The notes: a model not told the origin generated them from the letters alone. Counted from the first letter of the stretch, positions 49,733-59,224 are shown. The stretch: DNA of 61,978 nt from an uncultured Halomicronema sp. (GCA_937899725.1 CALCCA010000087.1:1-61978); one strand, 5' to 3'. Translations and numbers: made by a program.

Positions 49733-50784
49733 AAGTTGACGTTTATAAAATTGCCCAAAGCAGCCCTGATGATTTGAGTGGATTGCAAACACTGATTGTC
49801 AGCCAGCGGCTCGACCCCCAAACCATCGTCGCGATGATGGGTAAAACCGAGGGCAATGGCTGTGTCAATGACTTTACGCGGGGTTTTGCCGTGGCCACCC
49901 TGCAGGGCTATTTGCGGCCTTTGATTGGCAACGAGCTGACTGAGCAAATTGTGTTTGTCATGTCGGGCGGCACGGAGGGGGTGTTGAGTCCTCATCTGAC
50001 GGTGTTTACCCGTCAAACGGAGGGATTGACGGGGCCAACCCGTCTCGGGTTAGCGATCTGCATGAGTCATACGCGCGATTTCTCCATGGCAGAGATTGGC
50101 ACGATGACCATGGTGCAGGTCGTTGCCGATGGCGTAAAACGGGCGATCGCGGCGGCGGGGCTGACTGCTGAGCAGGTGCACTTAGTGCAAATCAAGTGCC
50201 CACTCATTACGGCCTCTCGTCAGGAGCAGGGCCATGCCGTCGGGGTGCAAGACAGCTACAAGTCGATGGCCTATTCGCGGGGGGCATCAGCGCTGGGCGT
50301 GGCGGTGGCGCTGGGCGAACTGCAGCCAGACGACTTGACCGAGGCGGATATTTGCACCAATTACGCTCTCTACTCGACCGTGGCTTCCACCTCCGCCGGG
50401 GTCGAATTGCAAAACTGTGAAATTCTCGTCCTCGGCAATGCCCCCGATTCCCACAGTGATTGGGTGATTGGCCATGACGTGATGGCCCATGCGCTTGACG
50501 GTGCCGCCGTGCAGCGAGCACTGCAGAGTGTTGCGGGGGACGGCGATCACATTGTGAATATTTTTGCCAAAGCGGAAGCTGCTCCGTCGGGGCAGATCTT
50601 GGGCTGTCGCCACACCATGTTGGATGATTCGGATATTAGCCATACCCGCATGGCGCGGGCGGTCGTCGGGGCGGTGATTACCTCGGTGGTGCAAACGCCG
50701 ATGATTTATGTGTCAGGCGGCAGTGAACATCAAGGGCCACCCGGCGGTGGGCCGATCGCCGTCATCAGTCAACGGCAACCGTGA
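49729..50784 (+). CDS. Ring-opening amidohydrolase (cyanuric acid amidohydrolase/barbiturase family)
   Basis: A 351-residue member of the AtzD/TrzD/barbiturase family, which hydrolyses cyanuric acid or barbituric acid through Ser-Lys dyads in three repeated domains. The signature GKTEGNGCVNDFTRGFA is near residues 38-54. Further family segments are VFVMSGGTEGVLSPH, VQIKCPLIT with its Lys, SKGASALGVAVALGE-like YSRGASALGVAVALGE, ILVLGNAPDS and VSGGSEHQGPPGGGPIA. Full length. The substrate could be cyanuric acid, barbiturate or another cyclic imide; context with an RraA-like enzyme favours a cyclic C/N compound degraded to a keto acid. Confidence 0.92.
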   Translation: MKVDVYKIAQSSPDDLSGLQTLIVSQRLDPQTIVAMMGKTEGNGCVNDFTRGFAVATLQGYLRPLIGNELTEQIVFVMSGGTEGVLSPHLTVFTRQTEGLTGPTRLGLAICMSHTRDFSMAEIGTMTMVQVVADGVKRAIAAAGLTAEQVHLVQIKCPLITASRQEQGHAVGVQDSYKSMAYSRGASALGVAVALGELQPDDLTEADICTNYALYSTVASTSAGVELQNCEILVLGNAPDSHSDWVIGHDVMAHALDGAAVQRALQSVAGDGDHIVNIFAKAEAAPSGQILGCRHTMLDDSDISHTRMARAVVGAVITSVVQTPMIYVSGGSEHQGPPGGGPIAVISQRQP

Positions 50785-50954
50785 TGTAGGGCTGGGGGAA
50801 GCGATCGGCCCTCAAGTCCGACTCGATTGGCCAGACATCGCGATCGCGCTTCTCAGATTTAACATGTTTGGATAGCGCGATCGCCTGTTCATGTTTCTGT
50901 TCCACTACAGTGTTCGTTACCTAAGATAGAAAGTAGGTCGAGGCAGAAAGTCAC

Positions 50955-51293
50955 GTGAGCACATCCACTCCGAGATCGCAAATCTACGATCGTTTGGGTA
51001 TTACCTCCGCTGAGTTGGCAGATTTTTGTCAGCGGTGGGATATTGCTGAACTATCGCTTTTTGGCTCGGTGCTGCGTAATGATTTTTCGACAGGTAGCGA
51101 TATTGATATTTTGGTTTCGTATTTCCCTGAGAAAACCAAGGGTCTATTTGAACACGTAAAGATCAAAAACGAACTTGAAGCCCTTTGTCATAGAGAAGTC
51201 GATGTGATGACGAAGAAATCAATTGAGCAGAGCCGTAATCAGTTACGACGTCAAGAGATTTTAGGCTCAGCAAAAGTAATTTATGTCGCGTGA
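50955..51293 (+). CDS. MntA-type minimal nucleotidyltransferase, antitoxin
   Basis: A 112-residue minimal nucleotidyltransferase. The active-site motif GSVLRNDFSTGSDIDILV (about 37-54) has GS and the two Asp of SDID; a third acidic residue is in REVDVM. In characterised MntA/HepT pairs the antitoxin AMPylates the toxin. Start is GTG at 50955. It overlaps the HepT gene by 11 bases. Confidence 0.9.
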   Translation: MSTSTPRSQIYDRLGITSAELADFCQRWDIAELSLFGSVLRNDFSTGSDIDILVSYFPEKTKGLFEHVKIKNELEALCHREVDVMTKKSIEQSRNQLRRQEILGSAKVIYVA

Positions 51294-51618
51294 TCAGCAG
51301 TCAGTACAGGATATCTGGAATGCGGCTCAGGAAATCCTGAGTTTCACAGCAGGAATGAACCAAGCATCGCTGACAGCAGATCGTCGAACTCAGGCAGCTG
51401 TGTTGTATGACATTGTGGTGATTGGTGAAGCGGCTAATCGACTATCAAACGATTTCCGCACACAGCATTCCACGGTTCCCTGGAAAGACATTATTGGGAT
51501 GCGCAATATTCTGGCACACCAGTATGAAAAGGTAGATGCTGATGTCGTTTGGAATGTCGTCCATCGAGATATTCCAGACCTAATGGCCATGATTGCACCG
51601 TTACTGCCTAATAAGTGA
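51283..51618 (+). CDS. HepT-like HEPN ribonuclease toxin (DUF86)
   Basis: A 111-residue helical HEPN protein. The catalytic motif R-x4-H-x-Y is seen as RNILAHQY (about 76-83). The segment VLYDIVVIGEAANRL is typical of the family. It would cleave RNA unless its Tyr is AMPylated by the MntA partner encoded just upstream. Together they form a type VII toxin-antitoxin module. Confidence 0.92.
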   Translation: MSRDQQSVQDIWNAAQEILSFTAGMNQASLTADRRTQAAVLYDIVVIGEAANRLSNDFRTQHSTVPWKDIIGMRNILAHQYEKVDADVVWNVVHRDIPDLMAMIAPLLPNK

Positions 51619-51757
51619 TCGCGTAGACAGATGTGTGTTGGCGATCACATAGGGTGATTGCTCTATTCACGACTTTAGTGCGTTGAAGGGGCGATCGCTT
51701 ATGCAAACCCCTCCCACTGGCAAAGCTCTACGAATGAGATGATTTGGGATGCTGTTG

Positions 51758-52081
51758 TCAGCAGTCAACATCAGCCTTAAACCAAAACTCGATTTCAGAA
51801 GTGTCTTGCTCAAACCGAGCGGCATGCCTGACCTGGGCCGCCACGTGATACCACTGCCCGACGCCAACCCGCTGCTCCTCGTCTCCGATCGCCAAAATCA
51901 ACTCGCCCTGAGTGATCACCCCATAGTTATCCGTCTCATGATGGTGGCTGTCGATCGTCGTACCGGCAGGGTAGCTGGCGAAATACACTTCGCAGCCCTG
52001 AGCCGCTAGATGAAAGGCATCAAAGGGGCCATCAAACTTGGGTAGAGCGCGAATGCGATCGGGGAAATCAGGAGGGGGCAT
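51758..52081 (-). CDS. Cupin-domain protein
   Basis: A 107-residue single-domain cupin. The metal motif is DSHHHETDNYGVITQGEL (about 45-62; His pair, Glu/Asp) and the second motif is GVGQWYHVAAQVRHAA. Small cupins of this type are dioxygenases, isomerases or ligand sensors. No partner is adjacent. Function cannot be narrowed. Confidence 0.85.
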   Translation of the reverse strand: MPPPDFPDRIRALPKFDGPFDAFHLAAQGCEVYFASYPAGTTIDSHHHETDNYGVITQGELILAIGDEEQRVGVGQWYHVAAQVRHAARFEQDTSEIEFWFKADVDC

Positions 52082-52213
52082 AACGCCGTGAGAACTTTGA
52101 TCTGACCTCAGTTTAGGCCAATGGCTCAGGGCGCGATGGTCCTCTGGATCGGTCTTCGACCATCGCCACCCTTCGAACCCTGAAGAAGGGGTCGCTATCT
52201 ACCAGTCGAAGGC

Positions 52214-52270
52214 GGTGGGTCGGGCTGCTTGTTGAGGAGTTTTGAGCGATTGTTGGGAACCTGACCCACC
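52214..52270 (+). repeat. GGTGGGT...ACCCACC short dispersed repeat, copy 2
   Basis: It shares inverted ends and the inner GAGTTTTGAGCGATTGTTGGGAA with copy 1 at 39280 and copy 3 at 54073. Similarity with copy 3 extends about 45 bases further upstream (CCTGAAGAAG), so the full unit is near 100 bases. It lies in the 52082-52323 gap, which has no gene. Confidence 0.7.
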
Positions 52271-52323
52271 CTGAGGCATGGGCTCTGAATGGCTAGTTTC
52301 GGAAAAGAGCCGCGATCGCTTAA

Positions 52324-53163
52324 CTACTGCGCGTCTTTGAAATTAAACAGAAAAGGCGCACTGTCTTGCTCATCGCCGCCCATGACTAACACTTTCGGCA
52401 TCTGAGCACCGCCTGCCTTCCAAGCTTGAATCGCTTCCTTTTGCAGCACCAGCTGTCCGCCCTCGGCCTTCAACGTTTCGGCTAGCAATCGCTGCGCCTC
52501 AGCCTTACCTTGCGCTCGATTAATATCCGCCTGCGCCTGTTGCTCCGCTTCTTGAGCCACATAGATCGCTCGCTTGGCGCTCTGTTCCGCGATTTGCTTT
52601 TCTTCGACTGCGCGGGCAAATTCTGGCGAAAAGTCCAAATCCACCACGCTCGTATCCAGCACCAGGATGCCGTATTTTTCGAGTCGTTCACTGAGAGCCT
52701 CATCAAAATCTCGCTTGAGTTCGTTTCTTTTGGTGATGGCTTCTTCTACCGTGCGGCGGGCGGCGGCAATCTTAAACGATTCTTGCGTTTGCGGGGCAAT
52801 GATTTTAGACACGATATTTGCGAGCGTGCCTTGAGTACGGCGAATATCCACAACGTTTAGCGGATCAAGGCGAAAGTTAATCGCAAACCGAGCTGACAGA
52901 TCCTGCAGATCCTCCGTCGAACTTTGTGCGGGCACTTCAAACTTTTGCACCGTTATATCGTAAATATCAACGATAGAAACCAGCGGCGGTTTGACGTGAA
53001 TGCCCTCCAGCAAAACGCCATCTCTCGCCTTACCCAAAACGCTGAGCACCCCGGCCTGTCCGGGATTGATCACCACAAAGCTATTCAACGCCACAAACAA
53101 AACAAAGGCAATCAAGATCACCGGTGCGAGGAGCGCATTGCTGGGAGGAGAGGCGTTTTTCAA
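52324..53163 (-). CDS. Prohibitin-like SPFH/Band 7 protein
   Basis: A 279-residue membrane-anchored protein. One N-terminal helix (about 11-32) precedes the SPFH domain (INPGQAGVLSVLGKARDGVLLEGIHVKPP to about 200) and a long coiled coil rich in Ala/Glu/Gln (about 195-250). The pattern matches prohibitins, which form ring scaffolds around membrane proteases and complexes, including in cyanobacteria. The start is TTG at 53163. The short C-terminus ends NFKDAQ. Confidence 0.9.
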   Translation of the reverse strand: MKNASPPSNALLAPVILIAFVLFVALNSFVVINPGQAGVLSVLGKARDGVLLEGIHVKPPLVSIVDIYDITVQKFEVPAQSSTEDLQDLSARFAINFRLDPLNVVDIRRTQGTLANIVSKIIAPQTQESFKIAAARRTVEEAITKRNELKRDFDEALSERLEKYGILVLDTSVVDLDFSPEFARAVEEKQIAEQSAKRAIYVAQEAEQQAQADINRAQGKAEAQRLLAETLKAEGGQLVLQKEAIQAWKAGGAQMPKVLVMGGDEQDSAPFLFNFKDAQ

Positions 53164-53456
53164 AATCTAAATTCCGATTATGGGGTAATTAAAACGATAA
53201 GATTCAGCGGTGCCAGCCAAGACCGGCAGCCTTGATCGTACAGGCAGAGGCGGTATGACCGGCACCTATCCTCAATATTCTTATTCCACAACACTGATAT
53301 TGGTCTGGGGCGATCGCGCTCAACCCCAGACCAATATCAGCACTCAGCCGCGTTTGGGGAGAATTGCTGATTGCCGAAGTTGAACAGTGGGTGTTGAGTT
53401 TTCTAATAACAGCACAGTCTGCACGAGGCGCGATCGCACTGCATTGCCACCTTAAC

Positions 53457-54014
53457 CTACATGTGATTAAGCACCATCAACAGTAATGATGTAGGGACTA
53501 TCGTCAATGCACCAAACAACAAGTAAGTCCAAGTGAGCCTAGCAGAATTCCAATATGGATTAGGGAAACCAATCGAAATACCGAATAGAAAAATTAATAA
53601 GTGAAAAAACAACAGCATCACTGAGGATAGGATGCTGTTGTTGGTTGCTGTCACAAAAACCGTAGTAGCAGCGAGTACTGCAATAAATAGGCGCTGTAGA
53701 TAAATCTCATACTCTATAAGAGAAACTAAATCAGCTTTATACTGATTGGGCACAGTACCAAAACTATTTGTACATAATCCAATAGAAAATATTGTGATCG
53801 AAGACAAGCAGGTACACAGAAATCCGTATAAGACAATTAGATAACTTTCTCTATTTCCAAGGAAAAGCGGCTCTGTAAGAGAAGATACATGAATAAGAGC
53901 GTCGGAAACCATACTGAATCCTATGCCGAATAGCAAAGAAGAAATGATGCTAGAAAATATCGAAGCGTATTTCATATCGACATTAAAGAGAAACAACCTT
54001 TTCAACAGGTTCAA
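53457..54014 (-). CDS. Hypothetical membrane protein
   Basis: About 185 residues with five hydrophobic segments (roughly 15-37, 58-80, 105-125, 128-150 and 160-182). The TTG at 54014 gives a basic N-terminus; an ATG at 53975 is an alternative. AT-rich and without HIP1 sites, unlike the neighbours. No family or partner is recognised. Confidence 0.6.
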   Translation of the reverse strand: MNLLKRLFLFNVDMKYASIFSSIISSLLFGIGFSMVSDALIHVSSLTEPLFLGNRESYLIVLYGFLCTCLSSITIFSIGLCTNSFGTVPNQYKADLVSLIEYEIYLQRLFIAVLAATTVFVTATNNSILSSVMLLFFHLLIFLFGISIGFPNPYWNSARLTWTYLLFGALTIVPTSLLLMVLNHM

Positions 54015-54072
54015 GACGCGATCACAACCCTTCCAATCCTGAAGAAGATGCCGCTACACACCGGTTGAGAGA

Positions 54073-54131
54073 GGTGGGTCGGATGATTTTTGATGGGGAG
54101 TTTTGAGTGATTGTTAGGGTGATGACCCACC
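54073..54131 (+). repeat. GGTGGGT...ACCCACC short dispersed repeat, copy 3
   Basis: The inner part GAGTTTTGAGTGATTGTTAGGG and inverted ends match copies 1 and 2. Upstream 54028-54072 also matches the flank of copy 2. It separates the hypothetical membrane protein from the DUF1622 remnant. Confidence 0.7.
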
Positions 54132-54174
54132 CTACAACAGCTCAACCGAACTTCTCCACAAAGCGAACATTCCT

Positions 54175-54583
54175 TTATCCCATAACATGGGGCCAAGCGT
54201 CTGGCCCAGCAGTGATTTCTTTTTGGCCCATTTTATGAGCTCGCTCCAGCAGCAAATTCAGCGCGGTGCGAATGACGATCGTGACCACGAGCTGAGCAAT
54301 ATCATTCCACTGCCTCGAAATCATGGTCTTCAGAATGCTGGCCCCAATCAAAAAGCTGAGCTCCAAAGAAAAGGCATAGCCCATCATCAGACGGCTCCTT
54401 TGAAAGGCTGCAGAGGTCTGGGCTTTGAAGCCTTTCATTCAGGAAAATGACCAAAGCGCGAATCACCTTGATCGCAATCACGATCAAGGCCAGCAGCTGA
54501 CAAAAGCTAATCAAAATGCCATTGCAGGCCTGAACAAAGAGATGGGCATAGACATTGACGAGATCTAAACTCACGATCCGCAT
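54175..54583 (-). pseudogene. DUF1622-family membrane protein gene, split by a frameshift
   Basis: From ATG 54583 the frame encodes the first helix of a DUF1622 protein (QLLALIVIAIKVIRALVIFLNE) and then runs into unrelated residues. The second half continues in the +1 frame from 54438 (MMGYAFSLELSFLIGASILKT, then NDIAQLVVTIVIRTALNLLLERA), the conserved core. Joined, the halves make a normal-length protein of about 130 residues. A decayed paralogue at 56401-56795 is broken at the same place, so the split may be old. Programmed frameshifting is conceivable but there is no obvious slippery heptamer. Confidence 0.7.
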
Positions 54584-54668
54584 CCTCTTTGAGTAGGCTG
54601 AAGCTGGGGGAACAATTTAGGACCCCTTAAACCTTAGTCCATCCCTATCCGTACCTCTTTATGCCGCA

Positions 54669-55292
54669 ATGTCGTCGCCACCTGTGAAGTACAAAGCTTT
54701 GTTGATCGATCTAGATGGTGTTATTCGTCAATGGAACCCTTCTGACGAGAATATTGAAGTCTCTTGCGATCTGCCGATTGGCAGTATTCGGCAGGTGGCA
54801 TTCGATCCGCCGCTGGTGGAGCTAGCTATCACGGGTCAGATAACGGATGAGGAATGGCACAGCAGAACTGTGGAAACACTGCGTCAGAGGTTCGGCGCAC
54901 CTAATGCCCACAAAGCCGTCGCTCGATGGGCCTCTTTTCCAGGAAAAGTCGATACAAAAACGCTCGACATCTTAGACCGGTGTTCGCCCTCTTTACGGAC
55001 TGTTCTTGTCACTAACGCCACTTCGAAGTTGGCCTGCGATCTGCTGGAACTGGGTTTGACTGAACGTTTCTTTGCTGTGGTTAATGCCAGCGAGGTAGGT
55101 GTCTCAAAGCCTAGTCAAGAAATCTTTCACATTGCTTTGCAGCGTGCTGAGGTCTGCGCTGAGCAGGCGCTTTTTATCGATGACTCTCTCAGAAATGTAG
55201 AGGCCGCATCTGCTCTTAATATTTGCAGTCACCAGTTCACTGGGCATGATGCAATGACTGCTTTCTTAAGAAAAAATGGTGTGCTGGATTAG
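54669..55292 (+). CDS. HAD-superfamily hydrolase
   Basis: A 207-residue phosphatase-like protein with all four HAD motifs: DLDGV (nucleophile Asp15), TNATSK (motif II Thr), K in VSKPSQEIF and DDSLRNVEAA (motif IV acid pair). A small helical cap lies between motifs I and II (about 25-95). It probably removes phosphate from a small metabolite. Single gene; substrate unknown. Confidence 0.9.
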   Translation: MSSPPVKYKALLIDLDGVIRQWNPSDENIEVSCDLPIGSIRQVAFDPPLVELAITGQITDEEWHSRTVETLRQRFGAPNAHKAVARWASFPGKVDTKTLDILDRCSPSLRTVLVTNATSKLACDLLELGLTERFFAVVNASEVGVSKPSQEIFHIALQRAEVCAEQALFIDDSLRNVEAASALNICSHQFTGHDAMTAFLRKNGVLD

Positions 55293-55511
55293 TCGTGAGT
55301 TATTCGTCAATTGCCAGAACCGGGTGCAGCAGGTATTGCCGCGTCTGCCCCAAAAGCTAAGACCTGAGACTGTTCCAAGACAAACAACCTTGCCCCCTTG
55401 CCCACACACTGCTTCAGGTAACAGACGCTTTGTTGTATACCTTGGTTTAATTAGCCCAACCTACTTAGAAAATAGAGAAACTCAACTATCCAGATATTTT
55501 TTGGGACAGTA

Positions 55512-56147
55512 ATGAAAGAATCAAATCTACTGGCTCTTCACTCTTGTGCTATGGATGCGACACTACATATTCTAGGGCAACCCATATTTCCGCAGGAAGT
55601 TGATAAACATCCTAATTGTAATAAAAGAGATTTGTGTTTCTTAGATGATTATTATCTTGGAGTTAGAGGCTTACAAAGCCGAAAATTCATTGTGGATTTT
55701 CGACTCATCGAAGAAAGCGATTTTAGCAACATAGCTGAATTAAAGCAAAATCTAATCGATGATCCAGAATTTCCTAATTCAGTTGCGGGACCAATGGCGA
55801 TTAACGAAAATAATGAGCTTTATGTAGGTGATATTATAGATTTAGGTGAAGTATTCAGTAGACAAGAAGAATCGACTCCTAAGTATGAAGCACAGATGGG
55901 AAACTATGAACTCTTAATGAGGCAGAAATTAGCTTCCTATGATGATGTGGCAATGTTTCCAGACGAGGTTGAGATGATCCTGGATTATCTGAATGGATTA
56001 ATCGAGAATGATCCCGATGAGCCCCCTTATGAACATAAGGATGTTCGCAGAATCTGGGATGGAATTTCTGCGAAAAAAGCACCTCTTTTTGTCGATCTAA
56101 CCTTGATTCCAGTTCGAGAGCTGCCGCCAGTTCAAATCCTAAGGTAG
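55512..56147 (+). CDS. Hypothetical protein
   Basis: A 211-residue acidic soluble protein with no signal peptide, no membrane segment and no motif I can assign. It contains LCFLDDYYLGVRGLQSRKF and a Glu/Asp-rich C-terminal half ending PPVQIL. AT-rich compared with its surroundings, suggesting acquired DNA. No partner gene is visible. Confidence 0.6.
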   Translation: MKESNLLALHSCAMDATLHILGQPIFPQEVDKHPNCNKRDLCFLDDYYLGVRGLQSRKFIVDFRLIEESDFSNIAELKQNLIDDPEFPNSVAGPMAINENNELYVGDIIDLGEVFSRQEESTPKYEAQMGNYELLMRQKLASYDDVAMFPDEVEMILDYLNGLIENDPDEPPYEHKDVRRIWDGISAKKAPLFVDLTLIPVRELPPVQILR

Positions 56148-56400
56148 TCGTACCCTACTAGCCAAAAGTGACGACCGCGACACAGGTTCAGTCATTTGCA
56201 TGAAGCTATAACAACTGATACTGATTAAACCGTTGGTAGATGTTAGAGACAGTGCGCGAAATGGTGTGTTAAGTACAGAGATATTCATACTCTTGACTGA
56301 TAGATACTTGATATTTTTGGCAAGCATTAATATTGTGCTGATTGACTAAGTCAGTGCTCTACAGTCTTCGGTGTTCTAACCAGCGTACATTCATCAAGCA

Positions 56401-56795
56401 ATGGTATGGGTCAAAGCGTCTTGCCCGACAATGATTTCTTTTTGACTCATTTTATTAGCTCGCTCCAGTAATAAATTTAGAGCAGTGCGAATGATGATCG
56501 TGACCATGAGCTGAGCAATATCATTTCACTGACTCAAAATAATCGTCTTTAGAATGCTGGCGCCAATTAAAAAACTGAGCCCCAAAGAAAAGGCATAGCC
56601 CATCATCAGACGGCTCTTTTGAAAAGCTTCAAAGCCCAGATCTTGGAAGCTTTTCATTCAAGAAAATGGTCAAAGCGCGAATACGCCGATCTCAATCACG
56701 CTCAGGGCCAGCAGCTGACAAAAGCTGATCAAAATACCATTGCAGACTTGGACAAAGAGATTAGCGTAGACATTGACGAGATCCAGCCTCACAAT
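56401..56795 (-). pseudogene. Second DUF1622 gene copy, decayed
   Basis: It aligns end to end with the copy at 54175-54583. Relative to that copy one base is lost near 56685 (GTATTCGC for GTGATTCGC), giving TGA stops after the first helix, and a TGG codon has become TGA in the second half (LSQ-stop-NDIAQL). The ATG is also missing, with only ATT/GTG at the start position. It cannot make a full protein. The two copies flank the HAD and hypothetical genes. Bases 56148-56400 show no gene. Confidence 0.8.
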
Positions 56796-56915
56796 CTACT
56801 ACCTCTGGGGTGGGCTAAAAACGGAATGACAATTTGCCCCGGCGACATGATTTCCTCGTAAGGCTTAGCTCACAGCGATTCACATAGGCTCTAAGCACTT
56901 GAGCTTAGCGAACCC

Positions 56916-58754
56916 CTAGTCCAACTCAAACTCCTGCTGCCAGGCATCATCTTTAGCCCAGGGTTTTTGGTCAGATTTCTTGAGTACAAAATTCTCGACC
57001 ACGAGATAGTCCATTTCGGTGCGCATAAAGCAGCGATAGGCGTCTTCAGGGGTGCAGACAATCGGCTCGCCCCGCACGTTGAAGGACGTATTGACCAGCA
57101 GCGCACAGCCCGTTTTTTGTTCAAATCGGCTGATGAGGTCGTAGTAGCGGCGGTTAGTTGACCCATGCACCGTTTGAATGCGGGCAGAATAGTCAACATG
57201 GGTAACGGCGGGAATCGTCGATCGCGGCACATTGAGTTTTTCAATGCCAAAGAGCTGCTGCTGCTCCGCCGTCATGGGAATCTGCAGCTCCGTCTGTAAC
57301 GGGGCGACGAACAGCATGTAGGGGCTGGCGCGATCGATTTGAAAATAGTCGGAGACCCGCTCAGCCAAAACCGACGGCGCAAACGGGCGAAAGGACTCGC
57401 GATATTTAACCTTCAAATTCATCACGGACTGCATCTTGGCGCTGCGGGGGTCGCCAATAATCGAGCGGTTGCCCAGGGCACGCGGGCCAAACTCCATGCG
57501 GCCTTGAAACCAGCCCACGACATTTTCCTGCGCTAAAATTTCGGCGACTTGAGTCAGCAGGGTCTCGTCATTGAGCTGCTGATAGGTGGCTCCCAATGCG
57601 TCTAGCGATCGCTGAATCGCGGGGGGGCTAAAGCTCGGCCCCAAATAAGCGCCCTGCATGTGATCCGTCGTTGATGCGGGGCGGGGGCGATCGCAATATT
57701 GATACCAGATCGCCAGCGCCGCTCCCAAGGCTCCCCCGGCATCTCCTGCCGCTGGCTGAATCCAGATGTTTTTAAACGGCCCTTCTCGCAGCAGCCGACC
57801 GTTAGCCACACAGTTCAGCGCGACGCCCCCGGCCAGACAGAGGTTTTCTGCACCGGTTTCCCGCTGCACCGTCTGCGCTAGTCGCAGCACGATGGTTTCT
57901 ACCACGGCCTGCACCGAGGCGGCCAAATCCATCTCGCGCTGGGTGATGTCGCTTTCGGCTTGACGCGGGGGGCCACCAAAAAGTTCGTCAAACTTGCGGT
58001 TAGTCATGGTAAGCCCGACCGCATAGTTGAAATACGACAGGTTGAGGCGAAAGGTGCCGTCGGGCTTCAAATCCACCAGGTTTTGCAGAATCAAGTCCTG
58101 ATAGATCGGTTCACCATAGGGCGCTAGCCCCATCAGTTTGTATTCGCCTGAGTTGACCTTGAACCCGGCGTAATAGGTAAAAGCAGAGTAGAGCAGGCCC
58201 AACGAATGGGGAAAGTTGATCTCCCATTGGGGGATCAGTTGGTTGCCCTGACCGAGCCACAGCGACGTCGTGGCCCACTCACCCACGGCATCTAAACACA
58301 ACACCGCCGCCTGCTCAAAGGGACTAGGAAAAAAGGCCGACGCCGCATGGGACTGATGATGCTCGGTAAAGAGTAGCTGCGGCAGCTGCGATCGCTCGCA
58401 TTGCCCGAGCTCCCGCAGTTCTCGTTTGAGAATCGATTTGAGATACAGCTTTTCTTTGAGCCAAACCGGCATCGCTACTAAAAACGATTTGAACCCGCGC
58501 GGCGCGTAGGCCAAATAGGTCTCTAGCAGCCGTTCGAAGGTGATGAGGGGCTTTTCGTAAAAGACGACGGTATCAATATCGGTCAAAGCGAGCCCGGCGG
58601 CCTGCAAACAATAGGCGATCGCCTGGGCCGGAAATCTAGCATCGTGCTTTTTGCGTGAAAATCGCTCTTCTTGGGCGGCGGCAACGATAGTGCCGTCAAT
58701 CACCAGGGCAGCGGCGCTGTCGTGATAAAAAGCGGAAATGCCGAGAATTCTCAT
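56916..58754 (-). CDS. NodU/CmcH-family carbamoyltransferase
   Basis: A 612-residue O-carbamoyltransferase. The N-terminal Kae1-like domain has ILGISAFYHDSAAALV, EERFSRKKHDARFP and the metal-binding HHQSHAASAFF (about 132-142), with LCLDAVGEW and LAGGVALNCVANG as further nucleotide-site segments. The C-terminal domain has GRMEFGPRALGNRSI, RPFAPSVL and LLVNTSFNVRGEPIVCTPEDA. These enzymes carbamoylate hydroxyl groups of antibiotics, Nod factors or glycans using carbamoyl phosphate and ATP. No biosynthetic cluster is adjacent, so the acceptor is unknown. Confidence 0.93.
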   Translation of the reverse strand: MRILGISAFYHDSAAALVIDGTIVAAAQEERFSRKKHDARFPAQAIAYCLQAAGLALTDIDTVVFYEKPLITFERLLETYLAYAPRGFKSFLVAMPVWLKEKLYLKSILKRELRELGQCERSQLPQLLFTEHHQSHAASAFFPSPFEQAAVLCLDAVGEWATTSLWLGQGNQLIPQWEINFPHSLGLLYSAFTYYAGFKVNSGEYKLMGLAPYGEPIYQDLILQNLVDLKPDGTFRLNLSYFNYAVGLTMTNRKFDELFGGPPRQAESDITQREMDLAASVQAVVETIVLRLAQTVQRETGAENLCLAGGVALNCVANGRLLREGPFKNIWIQPAAGDAGGALGAALAIWYQYCDRPRPASTTDHMQGAYLGPSFSPPAIQRSLDALGATYQQLNDETLLTQVAEILAQENVVGWFQGRMEFGPRALGNRSIIGDPRSAKMQSVMNLKVKYRESFRPFAPSVLAERVSDYFQIDRASPYMLFVAPLQTELQIPMTAEQQQLFGIEKLNVPRSTIPAVTHVDYSARIQTVHGSTNRRYYDLISRFEQKTGCALLVNTSFNVRGEPIVCTPEDAYRCFMRTEMDYLVVENFVLKKSDQKPWAKDDAWQQEFELD

Positions 58755-59060
58755 GGTGCGTGATAGGCCGCGTTAGTAAGGCGATGGTGGGCAGAGTGAC
58801 CGGGCAGAGAGGGCGTCAGAACGAATGGTCGGCGCGCCTGCCCCAACTGGTGAGTCGAACTTCTCGCTGCCGGTGAGCCAGAGGAGAACTCAAGTGAGCA
58901 ATTGCCCTCACCTTGAGCATCCTCAAGGTGAAGTTCACCGAATGATGCTCAGACTCTCTGGCAAGCAATACATGCAGGCCATTCTAACCTCAAGCAGGAG
59001 CCCGATCGGGCGGTCTCCAAAAGTTTTGAGAGATGCATGGTTCGTCGTTCTCTCTTTTAA

Positions 59061-59224
59061 TACCAGTTCTACGAATTACCGCCACACATCCGAGTCGGCT
59101 TTCTCCCAGTCGAAGACCCTGCGGGTTGGCCTGGCCTGCCTGTCGGGCTGACGACTCCACTCAGCCAACGTTCCTTGAGCGGAGTTGAAAGGCAGCTCCA
59201 TCGCCCAGTTTCAGAGAATTGGTA
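59061..59224 (-). repeat. Diverged copy of the 140-bp MITE-like repeat
   Basis: In reverse orientation the element begins TACCAATTCT, passes CAACTCCGCTCAAGGAACG and ends AGAACTGGTA. The centre is longer than in the other copies and partly replaced (the GAGTCGTC...GACTGGGAGAAAGCC part), so only the core ends and the AGCCGAC arm remain. The core is in orientation A relative to its flanks. It lies in the 58755-59306 gap, which has no gene. Confidence 0.8.

Noticed and set aside
55276-55512. Open frame of 78 codons between the HAD and hypothetical genes
   Set aside because: Pro/Thr/Arg-rich translation without conserved features and a start inside the HAD gene; likely chance.
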